Source: an uncultured Mediterranea sp. (GTDB lineage: Bacteria > Bacteroidota > Bacteroidia > Bacteroidales > Bacteroidaceae). Taken from it: 43,362 bases of DNA. The stretch covers positions 1-43,362 of the forward strand of contig CAMGIP010000005.1 of assembly GCA_946056155.1 (NCBI GenBank), in the 5' to 3' direction. How positions within the stretch are numbered: the first letter of the stretch is position 1; each line of letters starts with the position of its first letter. A program made the position numbers and the translations under genes. The notes beneath the pieces were generated by a model. That model was given only the letters and a program-made list of their open reading frames with translations. It was not told the DNA's origin and searched no databases. Below, one piece after another: positions 27,565 through 34,668 of this stretch.

Positions 27565-28116
27565 ATGATAAAGAGACTCTTTTTACTGACTTGGCTGTTC
27601 TGCTTGTCAGCAGGTCAGCTGTTCGGCCAACAGCAGCGTGGCGAACAGACTGTTACCCCCGATAGTGTGGGATATATCGTCAAGGTGGGCGACATGGCAC
27701 CTGACTTCACTGTGGAGCTGACCGATGGAACCAAGGTGACGCTTTCCCAACTGCGGGGCAAACTGGTGATGTTGCAGTTCACCGCCAGCTGGTGCGGGGT
27801 GTGCCGCAAGGAGATGCCCTTCATCGAGAAGGAGATCTGGCTACCCAACCGGTCGCGCACAGACTTTGTACTGATTGGCATCGACCGTGACGAACCGCTG
27901 GATAAGGTAAAAGCCTTTGCCCGTCAGACCAAGGTAACCTATCCCTTGGGACTCGACCCCGGTGCCGACATCTTCGCCCTCTATGCCGACCGCAAGGCAG
28001 GCATCACTCGCAACGTACTCATTGACCCTGAGGGACGCATCATCAAGCTGACACGCCTGTACAATCCGGAAGAGTTTGCCTCACTCGTCCAGCTCATCAA
28101 TGAGCGACTGAAGTGA
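27565..28116 (+). CDS. TlpA-like secreted thiol-disulfide oxidoreductase
   Basis: A 183-residue protein from MIKRLFLLTWLFCLSAGQLFGQQ, a clear signal peptide; the ORF-track start at 27538 adds nine residues. The mature part is a thioredoxin-fold domain of the AhpC/TSA-TlpA kind: VGDMAPDFTVELTDG, QFTASWCGVCRKEMP with the CxxC active site, IGIDRDEPLDKVKAFARQ and the cis-Pro-region-like GITRNVLIDPEGRII. It probably reduces disulfides in the periplasm. It has its own promoter and stands alone; partner not evident. Confidence 0.88.
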   Translation: MIKRLFLLTWLFCLSAGQLFGQQQRGEQTVTPDSVGYIVKVGDMAPDFTVELTDGTKVTLSQLRGKLVMLQFTASWCGVCRKEMPFIEKEIWLPNRSRTDFVLIGIDRDEPLDKVKAFARQTKVTYPLGLDPGADIFALYADRKAGITRNVLIDPEGRIIKLTRLYNPEEFASLVQLINERLK

Positions 28117-28222
28117 TGAAGTGGTCGCTTCTTTCACTTCTTGCATACCATAAGACTGTTTTTCATATAAAAGGACATCGATGCTTTTGCAAAGAAGCAC
28201 ATGTCCACAGAATGACAGATGC

Positions 28223-28678
28223 TTAGGATTGCTCATCGGACGATGGAAAAGCTTGCTTACGCTGGGCCTTGAGAACCTCCTTCTGCATCTTACGGGTAAG
28301 GTCCTCGCGAAAGGTGGTCTTCTGCTTGAGGTCCTTGAAGTCCTCGCCTGGTTCCCAATGGACGCGCACGGCCTTGATATGCTTGTCGGGATCAAAGTCT
28401 TTCATGCTCTTAGCACCTATGCAGTCAAGGGTGGGATAGAACTTCCCCAACTCGGCAAGATCTATCTTGTAACCTTCAGCCATCTTCTCTGCCATGGCTT
28501 CGGCCAAGGTAGAGATTACGGCCTTGTAATCTCCTTTTCGGAACGCTGATCCATGTAGCAGGATGCTCTCAATCAGTTCATCAATCGATAGGGTCTTCTC
28601 ATACTGGGCTGAGGCATACGCCTTCTTGCCACGCTCGGGATAGCGGGGATGACCGCGCATTACTAAGGTATATTTCAT
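28223..28678 (-). CDS. HU-like DNA-binding protein (HU-HIG type)
   Basis: A 151-residue basic protein. The fold pattern resembles the HU/IHF-like 'HU-HIG' group common in Bacteroidales: an N-terminal strand (KYTLVMRGHPRYPERGKKAYASAQY), a helical dimer part (SIDELIESILLHGSAFRKGDYKAVISTLAEAMAEKMAEGYKIDLAELGKFYPTL), an arm region (IKAVRVHWEPGEDFKDL) and a charged tail. Likely a nucleoid-associated or regulatory DNA-binding protein. It is convergent with the TlpA-like gene, 106 bases apart. Confidence 0.82.
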   Translation of the reverse strand: MKYTLVMRGHPRYPERGKKAYASAQYEKTLSIDELIESILLHGSAFRKGDYKAVISTLAEAMAEKMAEGYKIDLAELGKFYPTLDCIGAKSMKDFDPDKHIKAVRVHWEPGEDFKDLKQKTTFREDLTRKMQKEVLKAQRKQAFPSSDEQS

Positions 28679-28719
28679 CGTTAGCTAATTGTTTGGGGTT
28701 CATAAAACAAAAGTCAGCG

Positions 28720-28751
28720 CGAAGATAATGCCATACAAAGGGAAAAACAAA
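28720..28751 (-). promoter_or_regulatory. Bacteroides-type promoter of the HU-like gene
   Basis: Minus strand: TTTG (28748-28751), a 20-base spacer, then TATCTTCG (28720-28727), one mismatch to TAnnTTTG. It lies 41 bases before the start codon. Confidence 0.6.
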
Positions 28752-28808
28752 CATTTTCCAAAGAAAAGTATAACTGCTGACAAGGAACTGGCTATTAACT
28801 CAATAAAA

Positions 28809-28874
28809 AGTAAGATTAATAATCTTACAGCAGTAGGATTAATAATCATACTTCCTCAAGATTATTAATCTTAT
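28809..28874. repeat. Cluster of AAGATTAATAATCTT palindromes
   Basis: A perfect palindrome gtaagattaataatcttac (about 28810-28828), a partial copy ggattaataatca (about 28837-28849) and aagattattaatctt (about 28859-28873), the exact reverse complement of the core of the first. Spacing is about 25 bases centre to centre. It could be an operator array or a set of AT-rich hairpins. It lies about 130 bases upstream of the HU-like gene. Confidence 0.65.
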
Positions 28875-29015
28875 CGCCAAGTAAGCTATCTTCATGGAGT
28901 ATCTTTATTGTCTTCTGCCGGATAATGGACTAGTTTGCCAAGGAAAACCTAACAAGTATGAAGATGGATTGATTTGGAATATTGCCGCCCAGGGAAGAGG
29001 TCATCCCTTCTTGAA

Positions 29016-29053
29016 CAAAAAAGACGTTACGCGCCCGAAAGCAACGTAACGTC
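29016..29053 (-). terminator. Terminator of tRNA-Gln
   Basis: Arms gacgttacg (29023-29031) and cgtaacgtc (29045-29053); read on the minus strand the stem is followed by TTTTTTG. It lies 22 bases after the tRNA 3' end. Confidence 0.8.
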
Positions 29054-29075
29054 CAAAGAAAGGGGGAAGGGGATG

Positions 29076-29146
29076 TTGGACTACCAGGACTCGAACCTGG
29101 GCAAACAGAACCAAAACCTGTTGTGCTACCATTACACCATAGTCCA
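29076..29146 (-). tRNA. tRNA-Gln (anticodon TTG)
   Basis: On the minus strand: acceptor TGGACTA paired with TAGTCCA, D-arm region GTGTAATGGTAGCAC, anticodon arm ACAGG-TTTTGGT-TCTGT with anticodon TTG, and T-arm CCAGG-TTCGAGT-CCTGG. The discriminator is A and CCA is not encoded. About 71 nt. A full promoter and a terminator flank it. Confidence 0.93.
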
Positions 29147-29175
29147 AACTTGGGGCTTTCTGTTAAAAAGCGGTG

Positions 29176-29207
29176 CAAAGATAGGGTGTTGAATCCACAT
29201 TAACAAA
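29176..29207 (-). promoter_or_regulatory. Bacteroides-type promoter of tRNA-Gln
   Basis: Minus strand: TTTG (29204-29207), a 20-base spacer, then TATCTTTG (29176-29183), a full consensus match 30 bases before the tRNA. The -33 box lies directly against the tyrS terminator. Confidence 0.8.
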
Positions 29208-29208
29208 T

Positions 29209-29242
29209 AAATGGCCCACTTTTTTATGAAAGCGGGCCATTT
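29209..29242 (-). terminator. Hairpin terminator after tyrS
   Basis: Arms aaatggccc (29209-29217) and gggccattt (29234-29242), a 9-bp stem with T-rich flanks on both strands, 43 bases past the tyrS stop. Confidence 0.7.
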
Positions 29243-29284
29243 TTATCTTTTGTCATCCTTTCAGGACGAACCTAAACAGACAAA

Positions 29285-30583
29285 TCACTTGGCGATAACC
29301 AGGTAGTAGTTCTTCTTGCCACGCTGTACGAGAAGATACTTACCGTCAAGCAGATCGGCTGCGGTGATGATCTGGTCAAAGGCAGAAAGTTTCTCCTTAT
29401 TGAGTGATACACCGCCACCCTGTACCAGCTTGCGCATCTCACCTTTGGAAGCAAACACAGCGGCATGCTCTACAAAAAGATCCACTGCCTTCACCCCTTC
29501 GTTGAGAGAATCACGACTGATTTCAAACTGGGGAACACCCTCAAATACTGCCAGCAAAGTGGGCTCATCGAGTCTCTTCAGCGCCTCGCTCGTACCGTTG
29601 CCGAAGAGGATACCCGAAGCCTCTACTGCGGCATTGTACTCCTCTTCTGAGTGTACCATGATGGTCACCTCCTTGGCCAAACGCTTCTGGAGGATGCGCA
29701 GATGGGGTGCCTCCTGATGCTGGGCTACAAGGGCATCAATCTCCTCCTTCTCGATGGAGGTGAAGATCTTGATGTACTTTTCGGCATCGTCGTCGCTGAC
29801 GTTCAGCCAGAACTGGTAGAACTTATAGGGAGAGGTACGCTGGGGGTCGAGCCAGATGTTACCGCTCTCGGTCTTGCCGAACTTCTTACCGTCGGCCTTC
29901 GTGATGAGCGGACAGGTAAGTGCATAGGTCTCCACTTCGCTGCCCAACGTGCGGCGGATAAGCTCAGTACCGGTGGTCATGTTGCCCCACTGGTCATTTC
30001 CGCCCAACTGCAGTTTGCAGCCCTTATGCTGATAGAGGTAGAGGAAGTCATAACCCTGAAGGAGCTGGTAGGTAAACTCGGTGAAGGAGAGTCCGTCACG
30101 GGCCGTGCCGTTCAGACGCTGCTGCACGCTATCCTTGGCCATCATGTAGTTGACAGTGATATGCTTGCCCACTACGCGGGCAAAATCCAGGAAGGTGAAG
30201 TCCTTCATCCAGTCGTAGTTGTTGACCAGTTCGGCCTTGTTGGGTGCATCGGTATCGAAGTCCAGGAACTTGGCCACCTGCTTCTTGATACACTCCTGGT
30301 TGTGATAGAGGGTCTGGTCGTCCAGCAGGTTACGCTCCTGACTCTTTCCGGAGGGGTCGCCAATCATACCGGTAGCTCCGCCCACCAGGATAATTGGTTT
30401 GTGTCCACACCGCTGGAGGTGACGCAGCATCATGATGCCGCAAAGGTGTCCGATGTGAAGTGAGTCGGCTGTGGGGTCTGTACCGAGGTACGCAGTTACC
30501 ATCTCCTTTTCCAGGAGTTCTTCCGTACCCGGCATCATCTGTGCCAACATGCCTCGCCACTTGAGTTCTTCTACAAAATTCAT
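29285..30583 (-). CDS. tyrS: Tyrosyl-tRNA synthetase
   Basis: A 432-residue class I synthetase that charges tRNA-Tyr. The start is [19 protein letters not shown]; the ORF-track start at 30661 (GTG) would run through the promoter. Seen: [16 protein letters not shown] with the HIGH motif, [27 protein letters not shown], and [11 protein letters not shown], the KMSKS equivalent. The C-terminus is an S4 RNA-binding domain ([14 protein letters not shown]). Length is normal. It follows tatD but has its own promoter. Confidence 0.97.
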   Translation of the reverse strand: MNFVEELKWRGMLAQMMPGTEELLEKEMVTAYLGTDPTADSLHIGHLCGIMMLRHLQRCGHKPIILVGGATGMIGDPSGKSQERNLLDDQTLYHNQECIKKQVAKFLDFDTDAPNKAELVNNYDWMKDFTFLDFARVVGKHITVNYMMAKDSVQQRLNGTARDGLSFTEFTYQLLQGYDFLYLYQHKGCKLQLGGNDQWGNMTTGTELIRRTLGSEVETYALTCPLITKADGKKFGKTESGNIWLDPQRTSPYKFYQFWLNVSDDDAEKYIKIFTSIEKEEIDALVAQHQEAPHLRILQKRLAKEVTIMVHSEEEYNAAVEASGILFGNGTSEALKRLDEPTLLAVFEGVPQFEISRDSLNEGVKAVDLFVEHAAVFASKGEMRKLVQGGGVSLNKEKLSAFDQIITAADLLDGKYLLVQRGKKNYYLVIAK

Positions 30584-30622
30584 ATTGTTCTGGTATTTAA
30601 ATGATTCTTTATTTGGAGTGGG

Positions 30623-30654
30623 CAAAATTACGACTCTTTGCGGGAAGTACCAAC
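30623..30654 (-). promoter_or_regulatory. Bacteroides-type promoter of tyrS
   Basis: Minus strand: GTTG (30651-30654), a 20-base spacer, then TAATTTTG (30623-30630). Full -7 match, 3 of 4 at -33. It lies just before the tyrS ATG and supports the 30583 start. Confidence 0.65.
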
Positions 30655-30657
30655 TCT

Positions 30658-31305
30658 TCACGCGGGAAAAAAGAGTTTTTGCACGTTTTCACCGATAATC
30701 CGGTGGAGCGACTCGACTGTTTCACCCTTCAGACGGGCCACTTCGGCATAAAGGGTATGGATATCTTCCTCACTTTCATCACTCTCAAGCAGCAGGCGGT
30801 CGAGCGGAGTGGAGCGTACAGCCAGCGGATTGAACCTATGGCCGTAGGAGAGATAGAGGCCATGCCTGCAGTACTGCTCTGCAGCCTGAGGCTTGCCGCG
30901 GAAACCGTGGATAATCCAGGGCATCTGAGGAGAGAGTCTCCGATAGGAGGACCACAATAGCTCTGCAGCTTTAACGGCATGTATCACCACCGGCTTACGA
31001 AACTCCTCAGCCCATGCGGCCTGCTGCTCAAAACATGACTGCTGGAGAGACAACTCTCCGCCACGCAGTGTATCATAGCCCACCTCGCCTACAGCCAACA
31101 GCTGGGGATGGGAGAGTAGCGCAGGTATCAGCGCCAGCTCCTCAGCAGCAGAGTCAGGGTGCAGAGTGTCCCAAGGGTGAAGTCCCACGGAATACCAATG
31201 GCCGGACAACGGATGAAATCCCAATGGAGAGAGGCTGACAATAGCTGTTCCCGGATATACGGGAAGGCGATGGGTATGGATGTCAATGGGGTAAACGGGG
31301 GACAT
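30658..31305 (-). CDS. TatD family hydrolase
   Basis: A 215-residue metal-dependent hydrolase of the TatD family, shorter than the roughly 260 usual for E. coli TatD but typical for the Bacteroidales form. Metal ligands and motifs: DIHTH (HxH), AVGEVGYD (Glu), VVIHAVKA (His), [10 protein letters not shown] (His) and LLLESDESE (Asp). TatD proteins act as DNA exonucleases or deoxyribonucleases. Part of the conserved minus-strand cluster; 48 bases after yidD. Confidence 0.88.
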   Translation of the reverse strand: MSPVYPIDIHTHRLPVYPGTAIVSLSPLGFHPLSGHWYSVGLHPWDTLHPDSAAEELALIPALLSHPQLLAVGEVGYDTLRGGELSLQQSCFEQQAAWAEEFRKPVVIHAVKAAELLWSSYRRLSPQMPWIIHGFRGKPQAAEQYCRHGLYLSYGHRFNPLAVRSTPLDRLLLESDESEEDIHTLYAEVARLKGETVESLHRIIGENVQKLFFPA

Positions 31306-31353
31306 AGTGAGAGATTAGAGGCTTATGGAGAGAGTCTTGAAAAGAGGAAGCTG

Positions 31354-31587
31354 TCAAGGTACCGGATCATATCCAGAACCTCCCCAGGGATTGCAACGGA
31401 GGATGCGCCAGATGGCGAGGCAGAGTCCCTTGAAGGGACCATGCTTCTTCACCGCCTCCACCGCATACTGCGAGCAGGTCGGGGTAAAGCGACAACAGGG
31501 ACCCAACAAGGGGGAGATGCAACGCTGATAGAAGTAAATGGGATAGAGCAACATCAGCTCCAGCAGATGCAACAACTTCTTCTTCAT
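31354..31587 (-). CDS. yidD: Membrane protein insertion efficiency factor YidD
   Basis: A 77-residue small membrane-associated protein. The family pattern is complete: [56 protein letters not shown]. YidD assists YidC/Sec in placing membrane proteins. It lies 9 bases after rnpA, the usual order rnpA-yidD. Confidence 0.95.
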   Translation of the reverse strand: MKKKLLHLLELMLLYPIYFYQRCISPLLGPCCRFTPTCSQYAVEAVKKHGPFKGLCLAIWRILRCNPWGGSGYDPVP

Positions 31588-31596
31588 AATCAGAGA

Positions 31597-32232
31597 CTAT
31601 TTATTCGGTAAATCCTCAGCAACCTGACCGGATGCCATCGGATTGGTTGATGCATTAGCATCGGCAGCAGCTTCCGAAACAGCAGGAGCAGTAGAAACCG
31701 CGGAAGAATCTGACGGAACAGCATCGGCAGCAACTTCCGAAACCGCAGGAGCAGTAGGCTCAGAAGCAGGAGAGACTGGAATAACAGGAGCCGACTGCAG
31801 ACGTTCGACTATCCGTTGGAGTGCTGTCTTCACCCGCTCCTCTATCAGGGAGGTGAGGACCAGCTTGTCGCTCAGATAGATGAAGGTGATGGCCACCTGA
31901 CGGCCCGAGTCCTGCAAGGTAGGAAGCAGCAACTGCTTGTTCAGCCGATAGGCCTCACGGATCTGACGCTTCACCCGGTTACGCTTCACGGCTCGCTTGA
32001 ACCGGCGCTTGGGCACACTGACCATGATGGAGGCGGCACTCTGTTGACCCTCTACCTGCATGTAAACCACGCGGAGCGGAAAGAGGGAAAAGGAACGGGA
32101 GGTGCCAGCAAACATCGCACCGATGATTTTCTTCCGGCACAGACGTTCTGACTTGTGCAACGTATGACGCAAAGGAGCTGTAGAAGCACTCTCGGAGAGA
32201 GAAGGCTGAAGAGTAGTGGAGGAGGTCATCAT
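31597..32232 (-). CDS. rnpA: Ribonuclease P protein component with long low-complexity tail
   Basis: A 211-residue protein. The core (about 25-145) is the RNase P protein that helps the P RNA mature tRNA 5' ends: KSERLCRKKIIGAMF, SFSLFPLRVVYM, IMVSVPKRRFKRAVKRNRVKRQIREAYRLNK (the RNR signature) and ITFIYLSDKL. Odd: bacterial RnpA is usually 110-130 residues; here a tail of about 65 residues rich in Ala, Ser, Pro, Val and acidic residues follows, containing a near-exact repeat (TAPAVSEVAADA / TAPAVSEAAADA). The N-terminus also has about 25 extra residues before the core. Confidence 0.92.
   Translation of the reverse strand: MMTSSTTLQPSLSESASTAPLRHTLHKSERLCRKKIIGAMFAGTSRSFSLFPLRVVYMQVEGQQSAASIMVSVPKRRFKRAVKRNRVKRQIREAYRLNKQLLLPTLQDSGRQVAITFIYLSDKLVLTSLIEERVKTALQRIVERLQSAPVIPVSPASEPTAPAVSEVAADAVPSDSSAVSTAPAVSEAAADANASTNPMASGQVAEDLPNK
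31658..31757. repeat. 63-bp-period repeat inside the rnpA tail
   Basis: 31658-31694 and 31721-31757 match at 35 of 37 bases (gcatcggcagcaRcttccga ...), offset 63 bases, so 21 codons. The reading frame is kept. It points to slippage or unequal duplication within the gene. Confidence 0.85.
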
Positions 32233-32260
32233 CGGCTATATATATATCAAGGTGTATTAC

Positions 32261-32390
32261 AAAAAAAAAAAAATTTCGCACCTCTTCTCCCTGCTCCCCG
32301 AATACGGGACGAATCCAGTTTTTCCTCCCGAAGGAGGAGTCTGTCATTCGCCACAAGGGGAATAAATAGCAGAGCGCAGAGGTGCGAAAC
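32261..32390 (-). ncRNA. Structured small RNA between hemD and rnpA; 6S RNA-like candidate
   Basis: Minus-strand transcript of about 120 nt, folding as one long rod. Outer stem 32274-32285 with 32378-32389 (12 bp, perfect); then 32291-32295 with 32368-32372; 32296-32299 with 32357-32360; 32310-32314 with 32346-32350; 32317-32319 with 32341-32343; tip 32324-32328 with 32333-32337, closed by a UUCG loop when read on the minus strand. The rod ends in a run of 13 T. Rod shape, bulges and size recall 6S RNA, which traps RNA polymerase; the identity is inference. No clear promoter was found; a weak TAAGGTTT lies within the hemD 3' end. Confidence 0.6.
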
Positions 32391-32410
32391 ACAACGGAAG
32401 GAGGGAAACC

Positions 32411-33157
32411 TTACTGGTTGTTCTCCTTGAGGTAAAGGTCAAGCGCGGCCGTCATGGAGGGAGCCTTCTCCGAGGGAGCCTCCAGGTCAAGCCTAAGCCC
32501 AGCATCGCGCACCGCCTGAGCTGTAGTAGCTCCGAAGGTAGCTATCTTTACGTTGGTCTGATCAAAATTGGGGAAGTTCTTCAGCAGAGAAGCCACACCG
32601 GCAGGGCTGAAGAAGACCAACATATCATAGTCAAACTTCTCATCCTCACTGAAGGTTGTGCTCACCGTGCGGTACATCACCACCTCGTTGTGCTGTATCT
32701 TACTCTGGTCAAGTGCGTTCTTGATATCATCATTGTGCACGTCCGACAGGGGTACGAGATACTTCTCACTCTTATGTTTCAAGATGATGGGCACCAGATC
32801 TTCAAACTTACCCGTCGGTCCAAAGAAGATTTTGCGCTTGCGATACTGCACATACTTCTGGATATACAATGCAATTGTTTCGGAAACACAGAAATACTTC
32901 ATTGTTTCCGGAATAGTTACACGCAACTCGGTGCTAAGATTGAAAAAGTGGTCGATGGCATGCCTTGATGTGAAAACAATGGCAGTATGGTCAAGAATGG
33001 AGACCTTCTGCTGTCTGAATTCTTTCGGAGATAGGCTTTCCACCTTAATAAAAGGGCGAAAATCGATGTTTACGCCATACTTCTCTGCAATGTCGTAGTA
33101 AGGGGACTTATCAGAAGTCGGCTTAGGCTGCGACACTAATACTTTACTTATTTTCAA
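32411..33157 (-). CDS. hemD: Uroporphyrinogen-III synthase
   Basis: A 248-residue protein of the HemD family, which closes hydroxymethylbilane to uroporphyrinogen III in haem/corrinoid synthesis. Seen: MKISKVLVSQPKPTSDKSPYYDIAEKYGV, TAIVFTSRHAIDHFF, KYLVPLSDVHNDDIKNAL and the typical DMLVFFSPAGVASLLKNFP...IATFGATTAQAV. Two-domain layout, normal length. It starts 4 bases after the stop of the DUF4271 gene and is likely co-transcribed with it. Confidence 0.92.
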   Translation of the reverse strand: MKISKVLVSQPKPTSDKSPYYDIAEKYGVNIDFRPFIKVESLSPKEFRQQKVSILDHTAIVFTSRHAIDHFFNLSTELRVTIPETMKYFCVSETIALYIQKYVQYRKRKIFFGPTGKFEDLVPIILKHKSEKYLVPLSDVHNDDIKNALDQSKIQHNEVVMYRTVSTTFSEDEKFDYDMLVFFSPAGVASLLKNFPNFDQTNVKIATFGATTAQAVRDAGLRLDLEAPSEKAPSMTAALDLYLKENNQ

Positions 33158-33161
33158 CGTC

Positions 33162-33899
33162 CTAATTTTTTATTATCAAACACTCGTTTAGCTGAAGGAT
33201 GCCATAAAAAAGTAATACATAGGGCATCACTTCCAGGGCGCAAAAGTACATAATTAATAGAATAACACCATAAAAATGGGCACAAAAAAGCTTTAACCAC
33301 TTGTAAAACTCCAATATTTTCACAAACAACAGGAAAATTAACGAAATCGAGAGCAAAACAGGAAGATCAAAAGCGAAATATACTTCGAGAAGAACAAAAG
33401 GGAAAAGCGCAAAACCCAGATAATAAAGTAGCGTAGAATAGGATTCTATCCAGAGTTCAACCTTTTCCCTGTCAAAAAATATCCATCCAATCAGAGAATA
33501 TGCCAACCACTTCAATACCACATAGAGCATGCAGATGGCAAAGTAGATGGCCAGCAGAAGAAGCGAGGAGTGCTGGACGATGAGCTCAGGAGTGGTCTCC
33601 AAGAAGATGCAAAAGAGAAGGATAGCACAGAGCATACAGGTCTGTAGGGTCAGCAGGAGCAGACTCCGCATGTCTGAGGCTGTGGAGGTAGAAAAGATGC
33701 TGGTGCGCTGACGGTGAAGGAGGAAGTCTTTAATGAGCTGGAGCAGAAACTTCCGATTGCGTGAGAGCACAAAAGATGATAAGAAAAAACAACAGACCAG
33801 GATGATGGAGACCCCGTCATCCAAACGGGGAGTATAGGAACGGGGAATGCCGGCTACTCCGGACAGCAACAGGGAAACCATAGACATCAACATCATCAT
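33162..33899 (-). CDS. DUF4271 family membrane protein
   Basis: A 245-residue hydrophobic protein with about seven membrane segments (MVSLLLSGVAGI; SIILVCCFFLSSFVLS; LLLLTLQTCMLCAILLF; LLLLAIYFAICMLYVV; and so on). It matches the DUF4271 family, which in Bacteroidales lies directly upstream of hemD. Function unknown. Its start overlaps the LOG gene stop by 4 bases (ATGA), showing translational coupling. Confidence 0.85.
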   Translation of the reverse strand: MMMLMSMVSLLLSGVAGIPRSYTPRLDDGVSIILVCCFFLSSFVLSRNRKFLLQLIKDFLLHRQRTSIFSTSTASDMRSLLLLTLQTCMLCAILLFCIFLETTPELIVQHSSLLLLAIYFAICMLYVVLKWLAYSLIGWIFFDREKVELWIESYSTLLYYLGFALFPFVLLEVYFAFDLPVLLSISLIFLLFVKILEFYKWLKLFCAHFYGVILLIMYFCALEVMPYVLLFYGILQLNECLIIKN

Positions 33900-34477
33900 A
33901 TGGCAGCAAATTTACGTACGGAGGCATCCCACTGGGGCGTGGAAAAGAGCATCTCCACCGCCTCATCTGCCGTGGAGGCTACCCGCCAGATATCAGCATG
34001 CTGCAACCGCATGAAATGTTCATCTACTGCCCGATGCAGCATCTCAAGCAGAGGCTGAAAATAGCCGTTGGTGTTGAGCAGGATGATGGGATTGAGGTAG
34101 AGGCCCAACTGCTTCCAGGTGATCACCTCAAGCAGTTCCTCTAAAGTACCGCATCCTCCCGGTAACGCAATGACCGCATCACTCAGCCGGGCCATGGTCT
34201 GCTTCCGTTCATGCATATCAGAGACTATCCGCAGTTCGGTCATGCCCTGATGGTGCCATCCCTGCTCTACCATGAAGCGGGGAATCACACCAATGGCCTC
34301 GCCTCCACCCTGTAACACCGCATCGGTCACAGCAGCCATCAGCCCCATATTGCCGGCACCGTTGACCAACCGGAGTTGTCGCTCTGCCAGCAATGTGCCC
34401 AACCGGCGGGCTGCTTCGAAATAGGCCTCATCTATCTTGGTACTGGAGGCGCTGAACACACATACACTCTTTATCAT
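33896..34477 (-). CDS. LOG family protein (lysine-decarboxylase-like Rossmann fold)
   Basis: A 193-residue protein of the LOG/TIGR00730 family: VCVFSASSTKIDEAYFEAARRLGTLLAERQ, NGAGNMGLMAAVTDAVL, and the catalytic PGGCGTLEELLEVITWKQLGL. Family enzymes hydrolyse nucleoside 5'-monophosphates to a base and ribose 5-phosphate; the older label 'lysine decarboxylase' is wrong. First gene of the minus-strand cluster, with a promoter in the nadB intergenic region. Confidence 0.92.
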   Translation of the reverse strand: MIKSVCVFSASSTKIDEAYFEAARRLGTLLAERQLRLVNGAGNMGLMAAVTDAVLQGGGEAIGVIPRFMVEQGWHHQGMTELRIVSDMHERKQTMARLSDAVIALPGGCGTLEELLEVITWKQLGLYLNPIILLNTNGYFQPLLEMLHRAVDEHFMRLQHADIWRVASTADEAVEMLFSTPQWDASVRKFAAI

Positions 34478-34536
34478 AACTCTTCTTTAGTTCGTTATCT
34501 ACGGGTTATGCCGCACTTTTGTCAGCAAAATTGCGA

Positions 34537-34568
34537 CAAAATTAGGGTTTTTACAAATAAGTAGCAAC
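34537..34568 (-). promoter_or_regulatory. Bacteroides-type promoter of the LOG gene cluster
   Basis: Minus strand: GTTG (34565-34568), a 20-base spacer, then TAATTTTG (34537-34544). Full -7 match, 3 of 4 at -33; 59 bases before the LOG start. Confidence 0.6.
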
Positions 34569-34668
34569 TTAGATGTACAATAAACCCAGAGATTTTGTAA
34601 TTTCGCACCGAGAATCATTCAAAATGAATGGAGCGAACCCGAAAACAAAAATCAAGAACCCAAACAAT

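Larger units (their letters stand above)
28679..29015. other. Intergenic region with repeated palindromes
   Basis: About 340 bases between the HU-like gene and the tRNA-Gln terminator. It holds the HU-like gene promoter (28720-28751) and a set of near-identical palindromes at 28809-28874. I see no gene. Confidence 0.6.

Noticed and set aside
28930-29178. An 82-residue ORF over the tRNA region
   Set aside because: It reads through tRNA-Gln (GLWCNGSTTGFGSVCPGSSPGS is the usual translation artefact of a tRNA) and its terminator.
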